Positions 1 through 8,017 of a stretch of 49,314 bases of DNA are shown one piece after another. The first letter of the stretch is position 1. Each line of letters begins with the position of its first letter. The translations under genes were made by a program, and so were the position numbers. Below the pieces are notes generated by a model that ran no database searches, was not told the DNA's origin, and saw only the letters and a program-made list of their open reading frames with translations. The DNA lies in NCBI GenBank assembly GCA_031277395.1, contig JAITML010000039.1, positions 1 through 49,314 on the forward strand, given 5' to 3'. Source of the DNA: Methylobacillus sp. (GTDB lineage: Bacteria > Pseudomonadota > Gammaproteobacteria > Burkholderiales > Methylophilaceae).

Positions 1-1944
1 GGCGCCGAAGTCGTAGTCGAGGATGGAGAGTGGGTTGAGGATCAGGTCGGCGTTGATCGTCAGTTCGTTCGCGCCGGTGTTGCCGCCGGCATGGGGAGAA
101 AGGATGCCGCCGTCCGCGACCGCGACGCTGCCGAATATCGTTCCTTCACCACTCAGGGTCGCGCCGAGCTTGACCGTGACGGGGCTCAGGTTATTGCCGT
201 CGCCCAGGGTGCCGTCCACGCGTAGCTGCGCGCCGGATTCCACCGTGGTGCCACCACCGTTGAGAGTGATGGTGTCGCCCGTGATATGCAAGGTACCGGT
301 GTTGACCCAGACCGCGTCTGCTGCCGTGCCGTTGATCGTTACGGTGCCCGAGAGCGTCCAGAGGTCAGTCGGCAGGGTGGGAATATCGACCGACTGCGCC
401 GTGCTGGGGAGCGTGGCGCCGCTCGTCACGCCCATCGTGAGTTGCTCGAAGCCAATGCCCACGTTGGGCGTGGGGATCATGACGTTGTTCGTCCCGGCCA
501 CCCCGTTGCCGACGCCCACCATGCCCACACCTAAATCGCTGTCCTCGTTGCCGCTGCCTTGCAGGCGCAGGATGTTGCCCGCGCTCTCGCTCACCACGTC
601 GCCGTTCAGCACCGAGCCGGGTTGCAGAATCAGCGTGTTGCCGCCTTCGGCGAGACCGTCGGTGTTCTTGCCGAAATGCACGGCGGCGCTTTCGGTACTG
701 CTGAGGACGCCCTCGACAAAAACATCGGGCGTGACGGGATTGTTGTCGGTGTCCCTGAACACGCCGCGATTGACGATGACCATGTCGCTCGCGCGCACTT
801 CAATGCCGCTGCCTTGTTTGGCCGAGATCGTACCGCCCTCATTGAGGATCGTGCCGCTGGACGTGCCAGCCGGGTTGCGACCGTACAGGTTGGGGTCGAT
901 GGGGTGATCGAAGATGTCGTTGGTGCCGGGAATGGCAGGTGCAGGCGAGCCAGGGACCGTCGTGCCAGCGGGATCGCTAGGCTTGGGGCCGGTGAAGGGC
1001 GGCGAGTTGTTGATGAGGATGCCAGCGGCCATCGTGGCGCTTGCGTTCGCGCCAGTCAGGCCGTCTGGCCGACTGTCGCCGGTGGCGGTGATGCTGCCGG
1101 TGTTGGTGATACTGAGCCTGGCCGAGTTGTACACATTGATGCCGGCCGCGTTGATGCCGCCGGTAGTGATCGTGCCGCTGTTGACGACGATGTTGTCGGC
1201 TGACGGGATGACCAGGCCATTGTTGGTGACGTAGGTATTGACCGTCGCCGTTGAGATCATGCCTACGGGGCCTATGCTGATGCCCACGCTGTTGCGGCCA
1301 AGCGTGCTGATCGTGCCGTCATTGGTGATGCTGGTGGCCGAACCGCCGTGCATGAGGCCAACGGCCCAGGTATAGCCTGTGGTGCCAGCGGCAATCCTGA
1401 TCGTCGCGCCCTCGTCTATCGTCACCGTGCTGGCGTAGGAGATATTGATGAACGACAACACCGCCAGGCTCGATGTGGTAAAGCCATCCGTCAGGTGCAC
1501 GGTGACGTTCTGGGTCGGGCGATAGCCAGGGATGCCGTTGAGGCTGCCTTGTGGGCCGGATTTCGCAAAAATCTGCGTCGTCGCGTTCAGCGGGTTCAAC
1601 AGGGTGTTGGGTTGAGCGGGAACGGGCGTTGTGTCGTTGTCGCAGATGATGGTATCGTCCGAGACCGGCTGGTAGGTGCCGATATTGGCGCCGCCGCTCA
1701 CCTGGGCATCGGTCCTGATCAGGGGCGATTGATTACCCAGTCCGAGGTCATGTGTCGTCTGGTTGTAGCAGCGCGCCTGCGCGTCGTTGGGGGCGAACAG
1801 GCCGGTGGCGAGTACGCCCAGCAACAGCGCGAGCACGGGAACACGCCGCGAGGCGAAAAGTCGTGAATCGCAAAAATGGGGCAGTGCATGGTGCTTCGTC
1901 CCATGGCCGTATTTGACCATCATTGCTTTACTACGCGACTTCAT
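1..1944 (-). CDS. Autotransporter (type V secreted) passenger domain, 3' part outside window
   Basis: The frame is open from an ATG at 1944 to the window edge (648 codons, no stop), so only the N-terminal part is seen. The first 57 residues form a long signal peptide: a basic extended region, a hydrophobic core (about residues 36-51) and an AQA cleavage site, as in large autotransporters. The rest is low-complexity Gly/Thr/Asn/Val-rich sequence with short repeated strands such as GTISTLG, GSITATGD and ATLSGEGTIFGSV. This is the beta-helix passenger and autotransporter-associated-repeat style. AGGAG lies ten bases before the ATG. The C-terminal beta-barrel is expected beyond the left edge, so the adhesin or effector role is unknown. 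Apparent plus-strand frames here are shadows of this gene. Confidence 0.85.
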   Translation of the reverse strand, partial: MKSRSKAMMVKYGHGTKHHALPHFCDSRLFASRRVPVLALLLGVLATGLFAPNDAQARCYNQTTHDLGLGNQSPLIRTDAQVSGGANIGTYQPVSDDTIICDNDTTPVPAQPNTLLNPLNATTQIFAKSGPQGSLNGIPGYRPTQNVTVHLTDGFTTSSLAVLSFINISYASTVTIDEGATIRIAAGTTGYTWAVGLMHGGSATSITNDGTISTLGRNSVGISIGPVGMISTATVNTYVTNNGLVIPSADNIVVNSGTITTGGINAAGINVYNSARLSITNTGSITATGDSRPDGLTGANASATMAAGILINNSPPFTGPKPSDPAGTTVPGSPAPAIPGTNDIFDHPIDPNLYGRNPAGTSSGTILNEGGTISAKQGSGIEVRASDMVIVNRGVFRDTDNNPVTPDVFVEGVLSSTESAAVHFGKNTDGLAEGGNTLILQPGSVLNGDVVSESAGNILRLQGSGNEDSDLGVGMVGVGNGVAGTNNVMIPTPNVGIGFEQLTMGVTSGATLPSTAQSVDIPTLPTDLWTLSGTVTINGTAADAVWVNTGTLHITGDTITLNGGGTTVESGAQLRVDGTLGDGNNLSPVTVKLGATLSGEGTIFGSVAVADGGILSPHAGGNTGANELTINADLILNPLSILDYDFGA

Positions 1945-1984
1945 TGTTGCCTGACTCCTGAGCGAATTATCGAAAACCGTCTAT

Positions 1985-2006
1985 CACACTGGCTGACGAC
2001 AGTGTG
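1985..2006. promoter_or_regulatory. Inverted repeat upstream of the autotransporter gene
   Basis: CACACTG and CAGTGTG form a perfect 7-bp inverted repeat with an 8-bp spacer. It lies just downstream of the predicted -10 box, near the expected transcription start, so it could be a repressor operator or a small 5' hairpin. The protein that would bind is unknown. Confidence 0.4.
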
Positions 2007-2020
2007 CATAAGTCATTATG

Positions 2021-2048
2021 ATAATATCCTCATGTGTTTTATTGACAA
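2021..2048 (-). promoter_or_regulatory. Sigma-70-like promoter of the autotransporter gene
   Basis: On the minus strand, TTGTCA (2048-2043) and TATTAT (2026-2021) are separated by 16 bp in an AT-rich stretch about 80 bp upstream of the start codon. This is the best promoter match in the gap between the tRNA and the autotransporter. Confidence 0.5.
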
Positions 2049-2100
2049 TAATCTCACATATTCTCTCAATAATTGGAATATTGGCGGACTATAGTCCAAA

Positions 2101-2126
2101 TAAAAAACTGCCTCCGTGATGGAGGC
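2101..2126 (-). terminator. Rho-independent terminator of tRNA-Arg
   Basis: On the minus strand, GCCTCC and GGAGGC pair around a five-base loop and are followed by AG and six T. It lies 13 bp beyond the encoded CCA end of the tRNA, so it ends that transcript. Confidence 0.85.
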
Positions 2127-2138
2127 TGATGAATTTTT

Positions 2139-2215
2139 TGGCGCGCCCGAAGAGATTCGAACTCCTGACCCCTTGGTTCGTAGCCAAGTACTCTATCCAG
2201 CTGAGCTACGGGCGC
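2139..2215 (-). tRNA. tRNA-Arg (anticodon ACG)
   Basis: A 77-nt cloverleaf with a perfect 7-bp acceptor stem (GCGCCCG with CGGGCGC), discriminator G and a genome-encoded CCA. The anticodon stem CTTGG/CCAAG encloses the loop CTACGAA, giving anticodon ACG. The T arm contains GTTCGAATC. In bacteria A34 of this tRNA is normally deaminated to inosine by TadA so that CGU, CGC and CGA are read. It is a single gene with its own terminator. Confidence 0.97.
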
Positions 2216-2362
2216 GTATCGACTCATGCGTCGAAGAGGGGTGCATTATACAGAATTATCCACAGCACGCAAGGCAATGCGCGGGACGGTTTTTTGGAAA
2301 ACCTTCCAAAATTCCATCGGCGCGCACGCGATTTTCTCTGCTCACTGTGTCTTTTTTTACTC

Positions 2363-2383
2363 TATAATGTATTACATTGTAAT
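2363..2383 (+). promoter_or_regulatory. Promoter -10 and operator palindrome of the toxin-antitoxin operon
   Basis: A perfect TATAAT (2363-2368) is followed two bases later by a 13-bp palindrome, ATTACA-T-TGTAAT (2371-2383), placed over the expected transcription start 20-30 bp before the antitoxin ATG. This is the usual layout for autorepression of a type II system by its antitoxin. No convincing -35 box was found. Confidence 0.65.
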
Positions 2384-2401
2384 TCACATGGAGTAAAAAT
2401 C

Positions 2402-2665
2402 ATGGCTGCAAACCAACTCGTGCAAGCGCGGATTGATGGCGCGATCAAAGAGGAAGCCGCGGTGGTCTTGGCTGCGGTCGGGCTTACCGTGTCCGATGCT
2501 GTGCGCCTGATGCTGACGCGCGTTGCGCATGAAAAGGCGCTGCCTTTTGATCCTTTGGTTCCCAACGAAACGACCATTGCCGCGATGAAGGAAGCTCGCG
2601 AAGGCAAGGGAAAGCGTTTTGCCTCCATTGCGGAGCTGATGGCCGATCTGAATGCGGACGATTAA
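2402..2665 (+). CDS. RelB/DinJ-family antitoxin
   Basis: An 87-residue protein. The N-terminal half (about residues 4-45, with the segment AVGLTVSDAVRLMLTRVA) matches the ribbon-helix-helix DNA-binding and dimerisation domain of RelB/DinJ antitoxins. The C-terminal part (SIAELMADLN) is the short toxin-wrapping helix. The ATG at 2402 is chosen because GGAG lies 8 bp before it; the longer reading frame would run back through the tRNA gene. The gene overlaps the toxin gene by 14 bp, so the two are translationally coupled. It should neutralise the downstream endoribonuclease and repress its own promoter. Confidence 0.9.
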   Translation: MAANQLVQARIDGAIKEEAAVVLAAVGLTVSDAVRLMLTRVAHEKALPFDPLVPNETTIAAMKEAREGKGKRFASIAELMADLNADD

Positions 2666-2933
2666 ACAGTTAGGTCAATTCAAGCGCGACTACAAGCGTG
2701 AAAAGAAAGGTCAGCATCGCGCGACACTTGATGCTGATCTTGAAGCGGTGTTGTCCTTGCTGGTGAGCGATAGATCGCTGGACCCACGTCATCACGATCA
2801 TCCGCTCATTGGCGAATGGAAAGACTTTCGTGATTGTCACGTCCGCCCAGACCTCGTGCTGATCTATCAAAAAGTTTCCACGGATACCTTATGCTTGGTG
2901 CGCCTCGGCTCACACTCGGAGCTTGGCTTGTAA
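2652..2933 (+). CDS. YafQ/RelE-family mRNA endonuclease toxin
   Basis: A 93-residue RelE-superfamily toxin, most like the YafQ branch. The segment HDHPLIGEWKDFRDCHVRPD is diagnostic. His50, His63, Asp67 and a C-terminal His88 fall at or next to the positions of the YafQ catalytic residues as I remember them, so it looks intact. The last residues are GL where YafQ-type toxins often have an aromatic residue. Known family members cleave mRNA in the ribosomal A site. It begins inside the antitoxin gene, and no terminator is visible before tsaB. Confidence 0.9.
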   Translation: MRTIKQLGQFKRDYKREKKGQHRATLDADLEAVLSLLVSDRSLDPRHHDHPLIGEWKDFRDCHVRPDLVLIYQKVSTDTLCLVRLGSHSELGL

Positions 2934-3004
2934 CAGCATTGGCCAGCACAATATCCTCCAAAATTCCGACGCCGCATGCGCGGTTTTCAGCTCCACCCTG
3001 ACGT

Positions 3005-3010
3005 TATAAT
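3005..3010 (+). promoter_or_regulatory. -10 box placed for a leaderless tsaB transcript
   Basis: A perfect TATAAT ends 6 bp before the tsaB ATG (3017), so transcription starting at the usual distance would begin at the start codon itself. There is no Shine-Dalgarno sequence between the two. The -35 region (about 2982-2988) is poor. Confidence 0.4.
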
Positions 3011-3016
3011 TGCCGC

Positions 3017-3688
3017 ATGAAATTGCTCGCCCTCGATACCTCCACCGAATACCTTTCCCTGTGCCTGTGGCAGGATGGCGCGGCATTGTCGCGCGATATT
3101 CTCGCGGGACAGACGCATTCGCAGCGGGTATTGCCGATGGCGGGCGAAATGCTGGCCGAGGCGGGGCTGTCGCTGGCTCAACTGGATGGCATCGCGTTCG
3201 GCGCGGGGCCGGGTTCGTTCACCGGTTTGCGCATCGCCTGCGGCGTGGCGCAAGGGCTTGCGTTCGGCGCGAATCTGCCGGTGGCGGGTGTGAGCACCCT
3301 GCTCGCGCTCGCGCAGCAAAGCAATGAATCGCGTGTGATCGCCTGTCTGGATGCGCGCATGGGCGAGGTGTATCACGCGGCGTATGAACGCGCAGGCTCG
3401 GCTTGGCGTCCGGTTTGCGAGCCGGGTTTGTACCGGCCGGAGGGCGTTCCCGCAGTCAACGGTGACGGCTGGATAGGCACGGGCAGCGGCTGGGACGCGC
3501 ACGGCGCGGCCTTGCAGGCGCGTTACGCGGGGCAGATCGGCGGCGTAGTTCAAAATGCCTTCCCCCATGCGCGCGACATCGCGGCGCTCGCCGCCGTTGA
3601 GTTTGCCGCAGGCCGTGGTGTGACAGCCGCTGCTGCCGCGCCGGTCTATATTCGCAACAAGGTCGCGTTCGCGATGGCGGAACGATGA
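3017..3688 (+). CDS. tsaB: tRNA threonylcarbamoyladenosine biosynthesis protein TsaB
   Basis: A 223-residue ASKHA-fold protein. TsaB binds TsaD and TsaE in the complex that makes t6A at position 37 of ANN-decoding tRNAs in the cytoplasm. The N-terminal LALDTSTE (residues 4-11) and FGAGPGSFTGLRI (61-73) are family signatures, and the length is normal. Its stop overlaps the rimI start by 4 bp, and rimI overlaps the glycosylase gene in the same way, giving a tightly coupled three-gene unit. The tsaB-rimI pairing is common in proteobacteria. The ATG is preceded by a -10 box rather than a ribosome binding site. Confidence 0.95.
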   Translation: MKLLALDTSTEYLSLCLWQDGAALSRDILAGQTHSQRVLPMAGEMLAEAGLSLAQLDGIAFGAGPGSFTGLRIACGVAQGLAFGANLPVAGVSTLLALAQQSNESRVIACLDARMGEVYHAAYERAGSAWRPVCEPGLYRPEGVPAVNGDGWIGTGSGWDAHGAALQARYAGQIGGVVQNAFPHARDIAALAAVEFAAGRGVTAAAAAPVYIRNKVAFAMAER

Positions 3689-4161
3689 GCGCGGCGCTCG
3701 ATCTTGCGAGTCATGCTACCCAATGTGTTTTTCGCTCGATGCAGTTCGAGGATATTGATCGTGTCGCGGAAATCGAGTCGGAAATTCATTCCCACCCGTG
3801 GTCGCGCGGCAATTTTTCCGATTCGTTGCGCGCGGGCTATGGTTGCTGGGTGTATCTATCCGGGAACGAAATGATAGGCTATGCGATAGTGATGTCGGTG
3901 CTGGACGAGGCGCATCTGCTCAACATCGGCATCGCGCGTGACCATCAGGGACGCGGGCTGGGTCGCGCATTGCTCAAACATATAACGGATTTCGCAGCGA
4001 GCCACGGCGCGGCCATGATGTTTCTCGAAGTGCGTTCTTCCAACAAAAACGCGATTGCGTTGTATGAAAGCACGGGATTCAATGAATTCTCCGTTCGCAA
4101 AGGCTATTATCCCGCAAGCAACGGGCGCGAGGACGCGATACTCATGGGATTGACGTTATGA
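3685..4161 (+). CDS. rimI: Ribosomal protein S18 alanine N-acetyltransferase RimI
   Basis: A 158-residue GNAT-fold acetyltransferase. RimI acetylates the N-terminal alanine of ribosomal protein S18 with acetyl-CoA. The acetyl-CoA pyrophosphate loop is DHQGRGLGRALL (about residues 86-97), preceded by the beta-4 strand HLLNIGI. The C-terminal ALYESTGF segment is typical of RimI. The start overlaps the tsaB stop and the stop overlaps the next start, so all three are probably translated together. Confidence 0.93.
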   Translation: MSAALDLASHATQCVFRSMQFEDIDRVAEIESEIHSHPWSRGNFSDSLRAGYGCWVYLSGNEMIGYAIVMSVLDEAHLLNIGIARDHQGRGLGRALLKHITDFAASHGAAMMFLEVRSSNKNAIALYESTGFNEFSVRKGYYPASNGREDAILMGLTL

Positions 4162-4883
4162 GTTTGCCACGCGAAGAAGTCTTGAAAGAACTGGAACTGT
4201 TGCCGGTCTGGAAATCGCGCACCACTTCGGAGACGAAGACACCTGCCCGCGCAACCGAAACAATCGAAACTGTCAAAGCGGGCGAAATAATCGACGTTGC
4301 CCAAATGGATAGTGATGCGCTCGAAGCTGCCGTCAAAGCGTGCGCCGCCTGTTCGCTCGCGCAAACCCGCACCCAGGCCGTATTCGGCGTGGGCGATCGC
4401 AATGCCGATTGGCTGCTCGTCGGCGAAGCGCCGGGAATGGAAGAAGATCGGCGCGGCGAGCCTTTTGTCGGTCAGGCGGGCAAGCTGCTTGATAACATGC
4501 TCGCCGCCATCAATCTCAAGCGCGGCGAAAATGTTTATATCGCCAACGTACTCAAATGCCGCCCGCCCGAAAACCGCGATCCGCATGGCGAGGAAGTCGT
4601 AAAATGCGCGCCCTATCTCAAACGCCAGATTGAGTTGATACGCCCCAAACTCATCGTCGCGATGGGTCGTTTTGCCGCGCAGGCGCTGCTCAACACCGAC
4701 AACTCCATAGGCAGCTTGCGCGGCAAACTGCATGATTACAACGGTACCCCGCTCATCGTGACTTACCACCCCGCCTATCTGCTGCGCAATCTCAATGACA
4801 AGGCCAAGGCGTGGGAGGATTTGTGTTTCGCGCGCCGCGTGATGCGGGACTTGCAGGCGCAGGCGGCAGACATATCCGCGTAA
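4158..4883 (+). CDS. Family-4-type uracil-DNA glycosylase (4Fe-4S)
   Basis: A 241-residue protein with a weakly conserved N-terminal extension (1-55) and then a complete uracil-DNA glycosylase fold. Four cysteines at 62, 65, 134 and 150 have the spacing of the 4Fe-4S cluster of family 4/5 enzymes. GEAPG (89-93) is the water-activating and uracil-binding motif, and HPAYLLR (204-210) is the minor-groove intercalation loop. It excises uracil from DNA to start base-excision repair. The phage-polymerase-like N-terminal annotation often given to such genes is historical. It overlaps rimI by 4 bp. Confidence 0.92.
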   Translation: MSLPREEVLKELELLPVWKSRTTSETKTPARATETIETVKAGEIIDVAQMDSDALEAAVKACAACSLAQTRTQAVFGVGDRNADWLLVGEAPGMEEDRRGEPFVGQAGKLLDNMLAAINLKRGENVYIANVLKCRPPENRDPHGEEVVKCAPYLKRQIELIRPKLIVAMGRFAAQALLNTDNSIGSLRGKLHDYNGTPLIVTYHPAYLLRNLNDKAKAWEDLCFARRVMRDLQAQAADISA

Positions 4884-4910
4884 AATACAGCCCCTGAGCA
4901 GGATACGCGC

Positions 4911-4938
4911 TGACGTGATTTTGCTTTTCCTATAGAAT
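4911..4938 (+). promoter_or_regulatory. Possible proS promoter
   Basis: TGACGT (4911-4916) and TAGAAT (4933-4938) are spaced 16 bp apart in the 90-bp gap before proS. The match is moderate and rests on sequence alone. Confidence 0.3.
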
Positions 4939-4973
4939 TTCGTGCCTTGAATGGTTCGTTCAGAAAGCCCGCT

Positions 4974-6704
4974 ATGCGCGTTTCCCAATTCTTTATTTCC
5001 ACTGTCAAGGAAGCTCCGGCCGAGGCCGAGCTGGCTTCGCACCGCCTCATGCTGCGCGCGGGTCTCATCAAACGCCTGGGTTCCGGCTTGTATAGCTGGA
5101 TGCCGCTCGGCCTGCGCGTGTTGCGCAAGGTAGAGAACATCGTGCGCGAGGAAATGAACAAGGCTGGCGCGCTGGAACTGCTCATGCCCGCGGTGACGCC
5201 CGCCGAACTCTGGCAGGAAACCGGCCGCTGGGATGTGTTCGGTCCGCAGATGCTCAAGATCAAGGACAGACACCAGCGCGATTTCTGTTTCGGCCCGACG
5301 CATGAAGAAGTCATCACCGATATCGCGCGGCGCGAAATCAAAAGCTACAAACAATTGCCGCTCAATTTCTACCAGATTCAAACCAAATTCCGCGATGAAA
5401 TCCGCCCCCGCTTCGGCGTCATGCGCGCGCGCGAGTTTGTGATGAAGGACGCCTATTCCTTTCACACGAGCCAGGCCAGTCTGGAAGAAACTTACGCGCT
5501 CATGCACCAGACCTATACCAATATTTTCGTCCGCCTCGGCCTCAAGTTCCGCGCCGTGGCCGCCGATACCGGCGCAATTGGCGGCACCGGCTCGCATGAA
5601 TTTCATGTGCTGGCCGACTCGGGCGAGGATGCGCTCGCCTACAACCCGGACTCGGACTACGCCGCCAATGTGGAAATGGCCGAAGCATTGCCGCCGAAAA
5701 CACCGCGCGCCGCGCCGACAGAAGAAATGCGCGACGTGGAAACACCGAAACAGACCACATGCGAAGACGTGGCCGCATTGCTGGGCATTCCGCTGCAACG
5801 CACCGTGAAACTCATCGCGGTCATGGCCGATGGGAAGCTGCATGTGCTACTGATTCGCGGCGATCACCAGCTCAACGAAGTGAAAGCCACCAAGGTCGCG
5901 GGGCTGGCCGATTTCCGTTTCGCATCCGAGGCTGAAATCCGCGAAGTATTCAATTGTCCACCCGGCTTTCTCGGCCCGGTCGGGCTGGATCGCGGCAAGA
6001 TACGCATCATTGCGGATCGCACGGTCGCGGCAATGAGTGATTTCGTGTGCGGCGCGAACAAGCCCAAATACCATACCGCGGGCGTCAACTGGGGGCGCGA
6101 TCTGCCGGAACCTGATCTCGTTGCCGATATCCGCAATGTCGTCGCGGGCGACCCCTGCTCCGACGGCAAGGGCGCGCTGGAAATCTGTCGTGGCATCGAA
6201 GTCGGCCACATCTTCCAGTTGGGCGACAAATATTCCCGCTCCATGAACGCCGTCTATCTGGATGAAAACGGCCAGCAACAAGTAATGACCATGGGCTGCT
6301 ACGGCATAGGCGTGTCACGCATCGTCGCGGCCGCCATCGAGCAGGGACATGACGAGCGCGGCATCATCTTTCCCGCCGCGCTCGCGCCGTTCACCGTCGC
6401 AATCGCACCCATCGGTTTTGATCGCAACGAAGAAGTGCGCGCCGCCGCGCTCAAGTTGCACGATGAACTCGCCGCCGCGGGCGCGGATGTATTGCTGGAT
6501 GACAGGGGCGAACGTCCGGGCGTGATGTTCGCCGATCTGGAACTGATCGGCATTCCGCATCGCATCACGCTGGGCGAACGCGGTCTCAAGGAAGGCATGG
6601 CGGAATATCAGGCGCGCGCCGATCAGGAATCGCGCAATGTTCCGTTGAGCGACATCGTGAATTTTGTAAAGTCGCTGGAAAACACATGCGCGCGCTGCTG
6701 CTAG
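4974..6704 (+). CDS. proS: Prolyl-tRNA synthetase, bacterial type with editing domain
   Basis: A class II aminoacyl-tRNA synthetase of 576 residues, close to the 572 of E. coli ProRS. It charges tRNA-Pro with proline. Motif 2 is around [20 protein letters not shown] (about 142-161), motif 3 is [10 protein letters not shown] (about 442-451), and the region between (about 225-405) is the INS domain that deacylates Ala-tRNA-Pro. The C-terminal anticodon-binding domain begins near FTVAIAPIG. The internal ATG at 4974 (MRVSQFF) is preferred to an in-frame codon 27 bp upstream because family members start there. The last 19 bp overlap the transglycosylase gene. Confidence 0.96.
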   Translation: MRVSQFFISTVKEAPAEAELASHRLMLRAGLIKRLGSGLYSWMPLGLRVLRKVENIVREEMNKAGALELLMPAVTPAELWQETGRWDVFGPQMLKIKDRHQRDFCFGPTHEEVITDIARREIKSYKQLPLNFYQIQTKFRDEIRPRFGVMRAREFVMKDAYSFHTSQASLEETYALMHQTYTNIFVRLGLKFRAVAADTGAIGGTGSHEFHVLADSGEDALAYNPDSDYAANVEMAEALPPKTPRAAPTEEMRDVETPKQTTCEDVAALLGIPLQRTVKLIAVMADGKLHVLLIRGDHQLNEVKATKVAGLADFRFASEAEIREVFNCPPGFLGPVGLDRGKIRIIADRTVAAMSDFVCGANKPKYHTAGVNWGRDLPEPDLVADIRNVVAGDPCSDGKGALEICRGIEVGHIFQLGDKYSRSMNAVYLDENGQQQVMTMGCYGIGVSRIVAAAIEQGHDERGIIFPAALAPFTVAIAPIGFDRNEEVRAAALKLHDELAAAGADVLLDDRGERPGVMFADLELIGIPHRITLGERGLKEGMAEYQARADQESRNVPLSDIVNFVKSLENTCARCC

Positions 6705-7279
6705 TTCTGTCGCTCATCTGCGCGTTGCCCGCCTTCGCAGGCAACCAGAAGGAAGAGCCGCTTTCCAACAGCGTGCAGACGATGCTGCACAAATCCATCA
6801 GCGACCGTGGCGTACCCAAGCTGGTTTTCGCCAGCAAGGAAAAAGGCAAAAAATGGCTGGATGAAATGTCGCATCGCCTTGAAAAACGCATTCCGAAAGA
6901 AAAAGATCGCCTCGACTTTCTGCGTACCGTGCACTACGAAGCCACCCGCGCCGGACTTGATCCGCAGATGGTGCTCGGGCTGATACAAGTGGAAAGCGGT
7001 TTCAAAAAATATGCGATTTCATCGGCGGGCGCGCGCGGCTACATGCAAGTCATGCCGTTCTGGGTGCGCTCCATAGGCACGCCGGATCAAAACCTGTTCA
7101 ATCTGCGCGTCAATCTGCGCTACGGCTGCACCATTTTGCGCTACTACCTCGACCGCGAAAACGGCAACCTCTACCGCGCGCTGGGCCGCTACAACGGCAG
7201 CGTGGGGAAAGCCGCCTACCCCAACGCGGTGCTCGCTGCATGGAAAAAACATTGGGCATATTCCGATACAGATCTCTGA
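6686..7279 (+). CDS. Lytic transglycosylase, SLT domain
   Basis: A 197-residue exported murein hydrolase. Residues 1-18 form a signal peptide ending AFA. The catalytic domain starts near residue 80. QVESGF holds the predicted catalytic Glu103, followed by the [12 protein letters not shown] segment and the YNGS motif near the C terminus. This is the compact family-1 Slt/MltC-like fold that cleaves glycan strands to 1,6-anhydro products in the periplasm. It begins inside the end of proS, so translation is likely coupled. No membrane-anchoring lipobox is seen. Confidence 0.9.
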   Translation: MRALLLVLSLICALPAFAGNQKEEPLSNSVQTMLHKSISDRGVPKLVFASKEKGKKWLDEMSHRLEKRIPKEKDRLDFLRTVHYEATRAGLDPQMVLGLIQVESGFKKYAISSAGARGYMQVMPFWVRSIGTPDQNLFNLRVNLRYGCTILRYYLDRENGNLYRALGRYNGSVGKAAYPNAVLAAWKKHWAYSDTDL

Positions 7280-7421
7280 TTTTATTCGCTTTTTTTACTT
7301 GCTCCTCACCCTGTTAAGGACTACCATCCCCCTCGGCAAGTCGAAGAAGTGGGCATTAAGACCCCCTCTCGCCTGCTGTATTTGATACATCTTTATTTAC
7401 TTAATAACCGAGGAGAAAAGT

Positions 7422-7943
7422 ATGTCTCAAGTAATTGCATTGTCTCTCAGCATCGCCGTACTCGGCGGTGTTTGGGCGTTTCTCGCATTGGGTCCACTGG
7501 CTGGTTTCGTGCTCGTCTGGGCAGGATTCATTGCTTGGGGTTGTTATTTCCACACTGGTGGTGACAACGCCGCTCTCAAGAAAACGATTGCAGGCATGAT
7601 TTACGGCGCCATTCTGGCCGGCATCGCCCTGTTACTCGTCGTGCATAATCCGGTTGGCTTGCCGGCTGCTGTTGCAGCGCCGATCTATGTCGCTGTGACT
7701 GTGTTCGGCTTGGTGATCGTTGCCAACGTTAGCCTGCTCTCTGCCGTGCCAGCCAACGTCTATGGCTACGCCGCCACCGTTGCTTATGCGCTGCAGACGC
7801 CAACCGTGGAAGGAGCCGGTCCGCTGGCCAGCCTGACTACCCCCAGTTTTGCCAATCCGGTAATACTGCTGGTGGTATCGTATGTGCTGGGCGCCGCATT
7901 CGGCATGGCTTCCGGCAAAGTCGCTGACATGCTGAAAAAATAA
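7422..7943 (+). CDS. DUF1097 family inner-membrane protein
   Basis: A 173-residue very hydrophobic protein with about five predicted membrane helices (near residues 5-45, 57-77, 81-103, 107-127 and 146-166). It matches the DUF1097 family, of which E. coli YcdZ is a member, and the function is not established. AGGAG sits 7 bp before the ATG, and a strong terminator follows. It is preceded by a 140-bp gap with no clear promoter and appears to be a single-gene unit. Confidence 0.8.
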   Translation: MSQVIALSLSIAVLGGVWAFLALGPLAGFVLVWAGFIAWGCYFHTGGDNAALKKTIAGMIYGAILAGIALLLVVHNPVGLPAAVAAPIYVAVTVFGLVIVANVSLLSAVPANVYGYAATVAYALQTPTVEGAGPLASLTTPSFANPVILLVVSYVLGAAFGMASGKVADMLKK

Positions 7944-7989
7944 GTAGCCTTGGAGATACGCGCTTTGTCATGAAGCGCGCCATTATCGA

Positions 7990-8015
7990 CGGCGGGCAAA
8001 TGCCCGCCGTTTTTT
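7990..8015 (+). terminator. Rho-independent terminator, possibly serving both convergent genes
   Basis: CGGCGGGC and GCCCGCCG form an 8-bp perfect stem with an AAAT loop, followed by T and six more T with one A. It sits between the DUF1097 gene and the convergent gene ending at 8018. Confidence 0.85.
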
Positions 8016-8017
8016 AT

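Noticed and set aside
23-1866. Several plus-strand frames over the autotransporter
   Set aside because: They are shadows. The minus frame is continuous for 648 codons and has a signal peptide and repeat structure.
4107-5843. A 578-codon minus-strand frame opposite the glycosylase gene and proS
   Set aside because: It spans two conserved housekeeping genes on the other strand and looks like no known protein.
7300-7360. TTAAGGACTACC upstream of the DUF1097 gene as an island element
   Set aside because: It resembles the left side only. There is no right half-site and no CAATT at the fixed spacing.
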